DNA of 64,000 nt, taken from the NCBI RefSeq assembly GCF_005237295.1, contig NZ_CP033006.1:581335-645334 (forward strand). The letters are read 5' to 3'. The DNA is from Buchnera aphidicola (Macrosiphum euphorbiae) (GTDB taxonomy: Bacteria > Pseudomonadota > Gammaproteobacteria > Enterobacterales > Enterobacteriaceae). A model generated the notes under the pieces. It was not told where the DNA came from. It made no database searches and was given only the letters and a program-made list of their open reading frames with translations. The translations under genes and the position numbers were made by a program. Shown here piece by piece: positions 10,178 through 18,764 of the stretch; the stretch's first letter is position 1, and each line of letters begins with the position of its first letter.

Positions 10178-10903
10178 TCAGTCTATTGTTTTCAATTGAA
10201 ACATTAAATCAAAAATTTTATTACCTTGTAAAAATCCTTTTTTTTCAAATTTAGTTGTAATACGAGAAATAGGACGTTTAATAAAATTATTTTCTTCAGA
10301 TACATTTTTATAATTTTTAATATCTTTTATTTCGTCTAGTATGTAGAAGGCATATGATTCTGAATCAGTAGCAATATGTAATATACCGTTAATTATTAAT
10401 TTTTTTGCAATTATTTTTAAAAAATTATTTTTTAAAAGCCTTCTCTTATGATGACGTTTTTTATGCCAAGGATCTGGAAAAAAAATTTGTATAGTCGATA
10501 AAGTATGGTCTAGAATCATATTATGCATAACTTCAATTGCATCATAATAAATAATCCTTAAATTTTGAACCTTATAAGCGGAAGCAAAATTTAAACAAGA
10601 CCCTATTCCCGATTTATATACTTCTATTCCTAAAAAATTCTTATCAGGGAAATTTATTGCATTTTTTACTAAAGACTCTCCTGATCCAAAACCAATTTCT
10701 AATACAACTGGAGCATAACAGTTAAATATAGATGATAAATTTAATGGTCTTAATTGAAAATCAATACCAATAAAAGACCAGTATTTTTGAATTGCACTCA
10801 TTTGGGCTGTAGTAATACGACCTTTTCTACATACGAAACTACGGATTTGACGCAAAAAGATACCATTAGAATTATGCTTTGGGGTCAGAATATTATTTTT
10901 CAT
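10178..10903 (-). CDS. trmB: tRNA (guanine-N7)-methyltransferase TrmB
   Basis: Makes m7G46 in the variable loop of several tRNAs using SAM. 241 aa (E. coli 239). SAM-binding motif VLEIGFGSGESL, FLGIEVYKSGIGS, IQIFFPDPWHKKRHHKRR (signature of the TrmB family) and the C-terminal TKFEKKGFLQGN are all present. N-terminus MKNNILTPK aligns with E. coli MKNDVISPE, fixing the start. Divergent from mutY, as in E. coli (trmB-mutY pair). Confidence 0.96.
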   Translation of the reverse strand: MKNNILTPKHNSNGIFLRQIRSFVCRKGRITTAQMSAIQKYWSFIGIDFQLRPLNLSSIFNCYAPVVLEIGFGSGESLVKNAINFPDKNFLGIEVYKSGIGSCLNFASAYKVQNLRIIYYDAIEVMHNMILDHTLSTIQIFFPDPWHKKRHHKRRLLKNNFLKIIAKKLIINGILHIATDSESYAFYILDEIKDIKNYKNVSEENNFIKRPISRITTKFEKKGFLQGNKIFDLMFQLKTID

Positions 10904-11011
10904 ATTTTATTTAATATCTTATTTAAAATTGATTAAAATATTTTATCTAAAAAATATTATTTTTTAAAAAATACACTTATAATTTTTTATTAAAGAATGG
11001 CTTTTATTATA

Positions 11012-12064
11012 ATGACAAAATATATTTTTTCACAATTAGTTTTAAATTGGTATCACAAAAATGGTAGAAAAGATTTACCATGGCAAAAAAATAAAACATT
11101 GTATATAGTTTGGATATCTGAAATAATGTTACAACAAACAACAGTAAAATCCGTCATCCCTTATTTTAAAAAGTTTATATTAAATTTTCCAAATATAAAA
11201 TCTTTAAGTGATAGTAAATTAGATGATGTTTTATATATATGGAGTGGTCTGGGCTATTATAAAAGAGCTCAAAATATTTATAAATCAGCACAAATCATTA
11301 CAGAAAAATACGAAGGAATATTTCCTAATCAATTTTTAGATGTTATTAAATTACCTGGCATAGGAAGATCTACAGCGGGAGCTATTTTATCTTTATCGTT
11401 AAATTTTCATTATCCTATTTTAGATGGGAATGTAAAAAGAATTTTAATTCGTTATTATGGAATAATAGGATTTTTAAAAGATAAAAAAACAGAAAAAATA
11501 TTATGGAATATAACCGAATCAGTTACACCAATACATAACACCGGTAAATTTAATCAGGGAATGATGGATATAGGTTCATCAATTTGTACATCTAAAAAAC
11601 CAAAGTGTATAATTTGTCCATTAAATAAAGAATGTATTGCTAAAATAACACAAAAATGGGAAAAATACCCTTTAAAAAATATAAAAAAAATATATCCTGA
11701 AAAAATCGCTTGGTTTATTATTGTCAAATATAAAAATAGTATTTTACTAAAAAAAAATACAGAACAAGAAATTTGGAAAAATTTATTTTATTTTCCAAAA
11801 TTTAATAACAAAAAAATAGCTTTGAACTGGTTAAAAGAAAAAGAAATAAATATAAATACATATAAGAATATGGTATCATTTTTTCATAAATTTAGTCATT
11901 TTATTTTACATATTCATCCAATTTTAATTACAATACCCTATATTCCAAAATTTTTAAAAACAAATAAAAAAAATATTTGGTACAATTTAAAAAATCCTCA
12001 ACATATAGGATTACCTCAACCAATCGAGAAGATACTCGAATCCTTAAAAAAAGATATTTTTTGA
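11012..12064 (+). CDS. mutY: Adenine DNA glycosylase MutY
   Basis: Removes A mispaired with 8-oxoguanine, preventing G:C to T:A changes. Helix-hairpin-helix KLPGIGRSTAGAIL, catalytic Glu in SEIMLQQT, catalytic Asp in ILDGNVKR, and the [4Fe-4S] ligands C-x6-C-x2-C-x5-C in CTSKKPKCIICPLNKEC. A C-terminal NUDIX-like 8-oxoG recognition domain follows. Start at 11012 gives 350 aa, the same as E. coli, and aligns MTKYIFSQLVLNWY with E. coli MQASQFSAQVLDWY; an in-frame ATG at 10997 would add five residues. Retaining mutY in a genome driven towards AT is notable, since the lesion it corrects pushes in that direction. Confidence 0.95.
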   Translation: MTKYIFSQLVLNWYHKNGRKDLPWQKNKTLYIVWISEIMLQQTTVKSVIPYFKKFILNFPNIKSLSDSKLDDVLYIWSGLGYYKRAQNIYKSAQIITEKYEGIFPNQFLDVIKLPGIGRSTAGAILSLSLNFHYPILDGNVKRILIRYYGIIGFLKDKKTEKILWNITESVTPIHNTGKFNQGMMDIGSSICTSKKPKCIICPLNKECIAKITQKWEKYPLKNIKKIYPEKIAWFIIVKYKNSILLKKNTEQEIWKNLFYFPKFNNKKIALNWLKEKEININTYKNMVSFFHKFSHFILHIHPILITIPYIPKFLKTNKKNIWYNLKNPQHIGLPQPIEKILESLKKDIF

Positions 12065-12082
12065 AAAAGGAATATTAAAATA

Positions 12083-12316
12083 ATGAACCGTATCATTTTT
12101 TGTACGTTTTTAAAAAAAAAATCTGCAGGTCAAGATTTTCAATCTTATCCAGGTGAACTAGGTAAAAAAATATATAATCATATCTCAAAAAAAGCATGGA
12201 AAAAATGGCTTGAAAAACAGACTGTTTTAATTAATGAAAAACATCTTAATATGTTAATATTAGAAGATCGTAAAAAACTTGAAAAGTATATGAAAATATT
12301 TTTATTTAAAAAATAA
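12083..12316 (+). CDS. yggX: Fe(2+)-trafficking protein YggX
   Basis: Small protein implicated in iron handling and protection of Fe-S clusters from oxidation. 77 aa against 91 in E. coli: the C-terminal 14 residues are gone. Conserved features: [11 protein letters not shown] (the single Cys7), [20 protein letters not shown], and [13 protein letters not shown]. It follows mutY by 18 bases, as in E. coli mutY-yggX, with which it is probably co-transcribed; MutY is itself an Fe-S protein. Confidence 0.93.
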   Translation: MNRIIFCTFLKKKSAGQDFQSYPGELGKKIYNHISKKAWKKWLEKQTVLINEKHLNMLILEDRKKLEKYMKIFLFKK

Positions 12317-12406
12317 AATCATTATATCTTAAAAATTTATATAAAATTTTAAAAATTTAAAATTTTTTCTAACATCTATTACTTACTTTATAAAAAAATT
12401 TAAACA

Positions 12407-13192
12407 GTGCTTATATTTGATTCTGGGGTCGGTGGACTATCTGTATTAAAAAATATAAAAAAAATTCTACCAAAAATTAATTATGTTTACATGCTAGATA
12501 ATGAAGCGTTTCCCTATGGGAATAAAACAGAACTGTTTATTCTTCAAAGAAGTATTAAAATAATTAACATAATAAAAAAAATTTATCCTATTACTATAGT
12601 TGTTATTGCTTGCAATACAGTAAGCACTATAGCTCTATCTATTTTAAGAAATAAATTTAACTTCCCCATTATTGGAATATTTCCTGCTATAGACACTGCT
12701 GAAAAAATTACCAAAAACAAAATTATTGGTTTAATAGCTACTAAAGCAACAATTAATTCTTTTTATACGAAAAATAAAATACATAAAAATTCTTCTAATA
12801 CTATAAAAATAATAAGTACAAATAAACTAGCTTCAATAGCTGAAAAAAAAATTCGAGGTACTACAGTTTCACAAATACAATTAAAAAATATTTTTAAACC
12901 ATGGACAAATCTTTCAATATATCCAGACACTGTTATCTTAGGTTGTACTCATTTCTCGCTATTAAAAAAAGAAATAAAAAAAATACTATGTGTGAAATCA
13001 TCAATTCATTTTATTGATTCAATAAATATAATTACATGTCAAGTTAAAAATTATCTTGATCAATCTAAAATTAAGACAAGTATAAAAAAAAATATTTTTT
13101 TATATTCAAAAAAAAATGACAATTTTAAAAAATTATTAGTTTTTTTAAAAAAATATCGATTTGAAGTAATAAAATATATTAATCTAAATTAA
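12407..13192 (+). CDS. murI: Glutamate racemase
   Basis: Converts L- to D-glutamate for peptidoglycan. GTG start at 12407: a TAA lies two codons upstream, so no longer frame exists, and the protein begins directly at LIFDSGVGG with the usual N-terminal extension of E. coli MurI absent (261 aa against 285). Catalytic residues are kept: Asp5 in FDSGVGG, Cys69 in VIACNT, Cys180 in LGCTHF. Also FPYGNKTE and IGIFPAID. The last 14 bases overlap the end of the convergent sbcB gene. With dapF elsewhere in the window it shows that wall precursor synthesis is retained. Confidence 0.93.
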   Translation: MLIFDSGVGGLSVLKNIKKILPKINYVYMLDNEAFPYGNKTELFILQRSIKIINIIKKIYPITIVVIACNTVSTIALSILRNKFNFPIIGIFPAIDTAEKITKNKIIGLIATKATINSFYTKNKIHKNSSNTIKIISTNKLASIAEKKIRGTTVSQIQLKNIFKPWTNLSIYPDTVILGCTHFSLLKKEIKKILCVKSSIHFIDSINIITCQVKNYLDQSKIKTSIKKNIFLYSKKNDNFKKLLVFLKKYRFEVIKYINLN

Positions 13193-14624
13193 AATCTTTA
13201 AAGAATAATTTTTTATATTTTTTTAAAACATAATCTAATAATTTTTTTAATAAAACTACTTTTTCTAAATTATTAGAATACTTTTTTAATAAATATTGAA
13301 TTTTTTTTTGATATTCATCTAAAGATGCTGAATTGAAAAAATTCATACAATGTTTTAACCATATTTTCTTTTCATTATGATCTAGAGTATTAAAAAAATT
13401 ACGAGCACGATAACGAAAAAATACATTTTTTAAACGATAATCATGGAAATCAAAATTAGTATTTTTTAAAAAAACTGGTTCAGTATTTCTTATAATTTTT
13501 ATGATACTTTTATCATGATCATCAAAAAAAGAACTGTATATTTCTAAATCAACATTAAAATTTTTTTTAAAAACCTTTTCTTTAGAAAAGATAATTTGAA
13601 CATTTTTAATAAAAAAATCATTTTTTTTTATTAAATCAATATTTTTATAAAAAAAAGAAGTATTAATATTCAATCGATTATAATCTTCTTTTCGCATTGT
13701 TTTAATCGGTGCCAATATAGGACAACGATTTAAGTATAAAAAAACTATTCCTAAATTAAATAAATTTTTAATAAAAATATCATCAAAATATATTTTTTTA
13801 CAAATATGTATTAATTTTTCAACATCTTTAAATAAATCAACCGCAATAACTATATTACTATTGTTTTGATTCCATATTATAGGAAGTACAAAACTCATAT
13901 TATGACGAATAGCACCAAAATAACTAGAAATGTAAATTATTGGTTTGAATTTTTTTAAATTAATCAATTTATGCAATTGATTTTTTTTTCTTATTTTAAA
14001 GAAAAAATCAAAAAGTCTAGGCTGTTTTTTCTTAATAAGTTTTGCTATTTCAATAGTCGCATATACATCTGAAAGAGCATCATGTGCATTTAAATGTGTA
14101 ATGTTGTTTATTTCCGTTAAATCAGATAGTTTAAAACTTGCTAAACCGAATTTATTTTTAGGCCATTTTATACCACTAGGTCGTAACGCATAACATGCTC
14201 GTAGTAAATTTAATAGATCCCAACGAGAATTTCCATTTTTCCAGCTCCATTCATAAGGATCAAAAAAATTTCTATAAAATATATTCCTTGTAATTTCATC
14301 GTCAAAATTAATATTGTTATAACCAAGAATACAAGTATTAGATTCTATTAGAATATTATATATTTTTTTAGAAAAATTATATTCATTAGTTCCATTTTTT
14401 TCTGTATATTGAGGTGTAATATGAGTAATTAAAACAGATTGAGGATCGGGTAAATAATCATCTGGCGGGAAACAGTAAAAATACTGCGGATTATCTATTA
14501 TATTTAAATTCATGTCCGTTCTAACACATGCAAATTGAGCTGGTTTATCTAAAGATGGATGTATACCAAAAGTTTCATAATCATAAAACAAAAAAGTAGA
14601 TATGTTTTTTTTAAATTGCATCAT
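13179..14624 (-). CDS. sbcB: Exodeoxyribonuclease I
   Basis: 3'-5' exonuclease on single-stranded DNA that works with SSB in mismatch repair and recombination clean-up. 481 aa (E. coli 475). DEDDh exonuclease residues: Asp and Glu in FYDYETFGIHPSLDKPAQ, CILGYNNINFDDE, and NAHDALSDVYATIEIAK near residue 185. The second half is more diverged but keeps FRYRARNFFNTLDHNE. MutL in this window is a functional partner; the intact SSB tail would recruit it. Low-complexity Lys/Asn/Phe runs reflect AT pressure. Confidence 0.95.
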   Translation of the reverse strand: MMQFKKNISTFLFYDYETFGIHPSLDKPAQFACVRTDMNLNIIDNPQYFYCFPPDDYLPDPQSVLITHITPQYTEKNGTNEYNFSKKIYNILIESNTCILGYNNINFDDEITRNIFYRNFFDPYEWSWKNGNSRWDLLNLLRACYALRPSGIKWPKNKFGLASFKLSDLTEINNITHLNAHDALSDVYATIEIAKLIKKKQPRLFDFFFKIRKKNQLHKLINLKKFKPIIYISSYFGAIRHNMSFVLPIIWNQNNSNIVIAVDLFKDVEKLIHICKKIYFDDIFIKNLFNLGIVFLYLNRCPILAPIKTMRKEDYNRLNINTSFFYKNIDLIKKNDFFIKNVQIIFSKEKVFKKNFNVDLEIYSSFFDDHDKSIIKIIRNTEPVFLKNTNFDFHDYRLKNVFFRYRARNFFNTLDHNEKKIWLKHCMNFFNSASLDEYQKKIQYLLKKYSNNLEKVVLLKKLLDYVLKKYKKLFFKDFNLD

Positions 14625-14723
14625 TTTTTAATTTTAATAAAATAATTAAATAAAATATTAAACTCCTAGAAAATTAAATCAATTAATAAAAATTGAATGA
14701 AAATATAAAAAAGGCTTCTTAAC

Positions 14724-15032
14724 ATGTCAGATACAAAAAAATCATTTAAAAATGTATTAGAATTTGTACATAAATTCAGAAGAAAAAACAGAATTAAAAG
14801 AGAAATAAACGATATTGAAAAAAAAATAAGAGATAACCAAAAAAGAATATTACTGTTAGATAATCTTAGCCAGTATATTACTTCAGATATGAATTATGAA
14901 GAAATTAAAAAAATAATTTTCATGATGAAGAGTGATTATGAAGATCGAGTAGATGATTATATTGTTAAAAATGCAGAATTATCTAAAGAAAAAAGAAATT
15001 TGTCAAAAGAACTAAAATTAATTATTAATTAA
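14724..15032 (+). CDS. yeeX: YeeX, conserved coiled-coil protein (DUF496)
   Basis: 102 aa, very close to E. coli YeeX (109 aa): [38 protein letters not shown] and [20 protein letters not shown]. Almost wholly helical and rich in charged residues; a coiled coil is likely. The molecular role is not firmly established. In E. coli yeeX lies close to sbcB, so the neighbourhood is conserved here, although now divergent from sbcB with 99 bases between them. The high conservation in such a reduced genome argues for a basic cell function (inference). Confidence 0.9.
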   Translation: MSDTKKSFKNVLEFVHKFRRKNRIKREINDIEKKIRDNQKRILLLDNLSQYITSDMNYEEIKKIIFMMKSDYEDRVDDYIVKNAELSKEKRNLSKELKLIIN

Positions 15033-15042
15033 AAATATTTTT

Positions 15043-15115
15043 CTCCTCCGACTGGATTCGAACCAGTGACATACGGATTAACAGTCCGCCGTTCTACCAA
15101 CTGAACTACAGAGGA
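15043..15115 (-). tRNA. tRNA-Asn (anticodon GTT)
   Basis: Reverse strand folds as a full cloverleaf: acceptor TCCTCTG/CGGAGGA, D arm AGTTCAGTTGGTAGAAC, anticodon stem GGACT-GTTAATCC region with GTT, T arm CTGGTTCGAATCCAG. Nearly identical to E. coli tRNA-Asn. 73 bases; the 3' CCA is not encoded (AAA follows the discriminator G), so it must be added after transcription. Confidence 0.97.
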
Positions 15116-15249
15116 AACAAGAATATATATATCAAAATTTTTTATATCTGTCAAATATATATAAAAAAATATTTAAAAAAATATAAAAATTTTAAAAGAG
15201 TTCTAGATTATTAGAAAAAATTGATTTATAGTATGAAGGTAAGAAAAAT

Positions 15250-15322
15250 GGCCCTTTAGCTCAGTGGTAAGAGCAGGCGACTCATAATCGCTTGGTCGCT
15301 GGTTCAAATCCAGCAAGGGCCA
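15250..15322 (+). tRNA. ileX: tRNA-Ile2 (anticodon CAT, lysidine-type, decodes AUA)
   Basis: Cloverleaf with acceptor GGCCCTT/AAGGGCC, anticodon loop CTCATAA and T arm CTGGTTCAAATCCAG. The CAT anticodon would normally suggest Met, but the body matches E. coli ileX (minor tRNA-Ile whose C34 is changed to lysidine) almost base for base and differs from both Met tRNAs. It therefore reads AUA, a very common codon in this AT-rich genome. No CCA is encoded (TCA follows the discriminator A). Confidence 0.92.
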
Positions 15323-15461
15323 TCAATAAAAATAAAATTAACTTTTTCTCTATATTTTATCTAATAAAAATAAAATCATGCTTAATTTTTAATATTAATT
15401 CAAGTTATTAATATGTAAAATTCTATTCTAAATTTTTACAATTAATTAGGATTTAATTTTT

Positions 15462-16103
15462 ATGGACTGGAAAAAAGAATTTATTGATTTCTCCTTTAAA
15501 AAAAAAGCATTAAAGTTTGGAACTTTTAAACTAAAATCAGGACGAACTAGTCCTTATTTTTTTAATTCAGGCTTACTATCTACAGGCACAGACATTATTA
15601 AAATCGGTTTATTTTATGCTCATTCTATAATAGATTCAAAAATAGAGTTTGATATTTTATTTGGTCCAGCGTACAAAGGTATTCCTATAGCTGTAGCTAC
15701 TTCTATCGCCTTAAAAAGTCATTATAATTTAAATGTACCATATTCTTTCAATAGAAAAGAAGAAAAAAAATATGGAGAAAAAGGAGATTTAATTGGAAAA
15801 AAAATAAATAAAAAAAGAATTATCATTTTAGATGATGTAATCACATCAGGAACTGCAATACATAATTCTATTGAAATTGTTGAAAAAAAAGGAGCAAAAA
15901 TTTCTTCTGTATTTGTGCTTTTAGATCGTAAAGAAAAAGGAAAAAGAAATTTATATACTATTGATCATCTTAAAAATAAAAAAAGTTATAAAATTATTTC
16001 TATAATCACCATTGAAGATTTAATCGATTACTTACTAGAAGATAAAAAATTAAAAAAACACATACCCGAATTGATAAAATATCGTGAAAAATATGGAATT
16101 TAA
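15462..16103 (+). CDS. pyrE: Orotate phosphoribosyltransferase
   Basis: Adds ribose-5-phosphate from PRPP to orotate, the fifth step of pyrimidine synthesis. 213 aa, equal to E. coli. FGTFKLKSGRTSPYFFNSG, IEFDILFGPAYKGIPIA, and the PRPP loop IIILDDVITSGTA. The C-terminal REKYGI aligns with REEFGV. It ends 13 bases from the convergent dut gene; E. coli also has dut near pyrE. No attenuator hairpin like that upstream of E. coli pyrE is visible. Confidence 0.96.
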   Translation: MDWKKEFIDFSFKKKALKFGTFKLKSGRTSPYFFNSGLLSTGTDIIKIGLFYAHSIIDSKIEFDILFGPAYKGIPIAVATSIALKSHYNLNVPYSFNRKEEKKYGEKGDLIGKKINKKRIIILDDVITSGTAIHNSIEIVEKKGAKISSVFVLLDRKEKGKRNLYTIDHLKNKKSYKIISIITIEDLIDYLLEDKKLKKHIPELIKYREKYGI

Positions 16104-16116
16104 AAGTATTTTTTTA

Positions 16117-16572
16117 TTAGATGACACCAGAATGACCAAAACCTTTTTCTGACCGGAAAGTTTTATTAAATTCTTTTACTAAAGAAAAACATGGTCTAAT
16201 AATTGGAATAAATATTATTTGTGCCACTCTATCATTTGGATTCACATAAAAATCTTTATTACTACGATTCCAGAGAGATATCATTAATTGACCTTGATAA
16301 TCAGAATCAATTAAACCAACCAAATTACCTAAAACAATACCTTTTTTATGGCCTAGTCCAGATCTAGGTAAAATTAATGCTGTAATATTAGGATCTGCAA
16401 TATATATTGCTAATCCAGTTGGTACTAAAATAGTTTGCTGAGACTGCAATTTAATTTTTTTTTCTAAACAAGCTCTAAGATCTAGACCAGATGATCCTGA
16501 TGTTGCATATGAAGGCAAAGAAAAATTTTTTTTTATGCGTGAATCTAAAATTTTTATTTCAATATTATTCAT
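16117..16572 (-). CDS. dut: dUTP diphosphatase
   Basis: Hydrolyses dUTP to dUMP, keeping uracil out of DNA and feeding thymidylate synthesis. 151 aa, same as E. coli. All five dUTPase motifs are recognisable: [57 protein letters not shown], and C-terminal [10 protein letters not shown]. The trimeric enzyme's final motif is intact, so it should be active. Confidence 0.96.
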   Translation of the reverse strand: MNNIEIKILDSRIKKNFSLPSYATSGSSGLDLRACLEKKIKLQSQQTILVPTGLAIYIADPNITALILPRSGLGHKKGIVLGNLVGLIDSDYQGQLMISLWNRSNKDFYVNPNDRVAQIIFIPIIRPCFSLVKEFNKTFRSEKGFGHSGVI

Positions 16573-16621
16573 AATAAAATTATATATTTTTTAAAAGATG
16601 AATGGAATGTTAAATACAACA

Positions 16622-17371
16622 TTATAATGCAGATGCATAAAAACCGGAATTAACAAAAGAACAACGAGAAGATAATGAATAATTTATATTCTCACCAGTC
16701 CATGTTTTGACTTTTCCACCAGCAGCAGTAACAATAGCATGACCAGCAGCAGTATCCCATATATGAGTATTACCAAATCGCGGATAAATTTGAGCAGTTC
16801 CCTCTGCTATTAAGCAGAATTTTAATGAAGAACCTAACTTTTTTAACTTATAGTTTTTCATCTCTGTTAAGTAGTTTTTTAATTCTTTATCAGAATGCGA
16901 ACGACTAGCAATTAATAATGGTATTTTTGATTGAGAAACATTAATTTTTTCTTTTAAACCTAACCGTTTTTCTTTCCAAGCATGATTATAAAATGAAGAA
17001 TATAAAACATCAAAAAAAGGAGCGTATATCACTCCTAAAACAGGAGATCCATTGTTAATTAAACTAATATTTACTGTAAATTCACCATTTTTTTTTAAAA
17101 ATTCTTTAGTTCCATCTAACGGATCAATTAACCAGTAATTCGTCCAATGACGACAAATTTTAAAATCATATGATTCTTCTTCAGAAATGATTGGAACTTC
17201 AGGAGAAATAGATAGGAGACCTTTTTTAATTATATTATTCGCTGTATAATCAACATTAGTTATAGGGGTGTTATCTAATTTATAAGAAACATTTATAAAT
17301 TGTTCGGAATTGTAAAAATTCATAATACAACTACCGGCACGACGCGCTAATTCACAAATTTTATCTAACAT
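16622..17371 (-). CDS. cysQ: 3'(2'),5'-bisphosphate nucleotidase CysQ
   Basis: Removes the 3' phosphate from PAP, the by-product of sulfate assimilation, releasing AMP; PAP otherwise inhibits oligoribonuclease (orn is also in this window). 249 aa (E. coli 246). Inositol monophosphatase fold with metal motifs VPIISEEES, WLIDPLDGTKEF and IWDTAAGHAIVTAAGG. Adjacent to the rpsF operon as in E. coli (rplI and cysQ lie close there). Confidence 0.94.
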   Translation of the reverse strand: MLDKICELARRAGSCIMNFYNSEQFINVSYKLDNTPITNVDYTANNIIKKGLLSISPEVPIISEEESYDFKICRHWTNYWLIDPLDGTKEFLKKNGEFTVNISLINNGSPVLGVIYAPFFDVLYSSFYNHAWKEKRLGLKEKINVSQSKIPLLIASRSHSDKELKNYLTEMKNYKLKKLGSSLKFCLIAEGTAQIYPRFGNTHIWDTAAGHAIVTAAGGKVKTWTGENINYSLSSRCSFVNSGFYASAL

Positions 17372-17415
17372 TTTACGCCATATTTTAATAGTATTAGAAA
17401 AAAATTTTAATAAAA

Positions 17416-17868
17416 TTAATTTTTTGAAATTATATTAACTATAAAATTAATAGAGACTTTGATATGTGGCTGAAAAATAACTACGTGCTCACCAACTTGA
17501 CGAAGCAGACCGTTGGGTAATCGAATTTCTTTTTTATTGATTTTTATACCCAACAACGTAATTTCTTTAATAATATTTCTAACACCTACGGAACCAAATA
17601 TCTTGCCTTCTTTTCCAACTTTAGATGAAATTGTTATGGAGCCTATTTTTTTTAATTTTTCAGCTCTTGATTGAGCTATAAGAAATTTACTAATATTTTC
17701 TTCTTCTAAAGCAATGCGTTGAGCTTCAAAAGATTCGATATTTTTTTTATTAGCTAAAATAGCTTTTCCTTTTGGAATTAAAAAATTTCTCGCATAACCA
17801 GATTTTACATTTATAACTGAACCTGAATCACCTAATTTATGAATTTTAGATAAAAGTATAACTTCCAT
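17416..17868 (-). CDS. rplI: 50S ribosomal protein L9
   Basis: Binds 23S rRNA domain V at the base of the L1 stalk and helps frame maintenance. 150 aa (E. coli 149). N-terminal domain MEVILLSKIHKLGDSGSVI, then KSGYARNFLIPKGKA, the long central helix (residues about 45-75) and a C-terminal domain with FGSVGVRNI. Last gene of the rpsF-rpsR-rplI operon; 42 bases after rpsR. Confidence 0.96.
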   Translation of the reverse strand: MEVILLSKIHKLGDSGSVINVKSGYARNFLIPKGKAILANKKNIESFEAQRIALEEENISKFLIAQSRAEKLKKIGSITISSKVGKEGKIFGSVGVRNIIKEITLLGIKINKKEIRLPNGLLRQVGEHVVIFQPHIKVSINFIVNIISKN

Positions 17869-17910
17869 AATTTATTATTCTCTTTTTTGTAATATAATAA
17901 TTAAATTATC

Positions 17911-18138
<228 letters not shown>

Positions 18139-18261
18139 TTATTTTTTCTCCAAAAATTATTACAAATAATAAAATTTTTTGTATAATTTTTTATAACATA
18201 TACTACGAGGTTTAAATTTTATTAAGAATTGTGTTTTTTAAAGATAGTCGAATGTATTAAT

Positions 18262-18603
18262 CTATTTTTTTTCTTTTTTATCATCTTTTAATTTTAAAAT
18301 AGGTGATAATTCAACTATTGCTTTTTTCATAGACATAATCATATTGCGAAGGATTATATTATCAAAACGGAATTCCGTTTCTAGAAGAGTTATAGTTTTA
18401 GGAAGGACTTCTATGTTCATTAAAATATAATGTGCTTTTTGCAATTTATTTATTGAATAAGATAATTGACGTCTACCCCAATCTTCCAAGCGATGTATAA
18501 TGCCATTTTCATTACTAATAATTTTTTTATATTTTTCAAGTAGTAATGATATTTTTTCGCTGTGATCAGGATGGACCATAAATATTATTTCATAATGACG
18601 CAT
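18262..18603 (-). CDS. rpsF: 30S ribosomal protein S6
   Basis: S18 partner on the 30S platform. 113 aa; E. coli S6 is longer because of its glutamate tail. [41 protein letters not shown] and [12 protein letters not shown] are typical. The short lysine/glutamate C-terminus (DDKKEKK) replaces the polyglutamate tail site. A strong ribosome site (AAGGAG) lies 8 bases before the ATG. Head of the rpsF-rpsR-rplI operon; an inverted repeat just upstream may act in its control. Confidence 0.96.
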   Translation of the reverse strand: MRHYEIIFMVHPDHSEKISLLLEKYKKIISNENGIIHRLEDWGRRQLSYSINKLQKAHYILMNIEVLPKTITLLETEFRFDNIILRNMIMSMKKAIVELSPILKLKDDKKEKK

Positions 18604-18628
18604 TACGATGCTCCTTTTGGTTTATTTA

Positions 18629-18670
18629 GCTTCCTCACAAGATAATTTTATAAATATTTTTCAAGGAAGC
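18629..18670 (-). repeat. Inverted repeat in the rpsF leader
   Basis: GCTTCCT (18629-18635) is perfectly complementary to AGGAAGC (18664-18670) across a 28-base AT loop, 26 bases upstream of the rpsF ATG and 94 bases past the rnr stop. No T run follows on the minus strand, so it is not a normal terminator. In E. coli and many bacteria the S6:S18 complex binds a structured rpsF leader; this hairpin lies in the right place, but I do not see the conserved loop bases, so that reading is weak. Confidence 0.45.
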
Positions 18671-18764
18671 AAGGAACTTTTCTAAATATTAAAAATAATT
18701 ACTTTATATAGTAATTCAATTTTTCAAAAAAATCAATACTATTTCATAGTTTTAAAAACAAAAA

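Noticed and set aside
15250..15322. Calling this tRNA an elongator or initiator Met tRNA from its CAT anticodon
   Set aside because: The acceptor, anticodon stem and T arm match E. coli ileX and not metT, metU or metY.
18139..18261. priB remnant between rpsF and rpsR
   Set aside because: No fragment matches PriB in any frame read.
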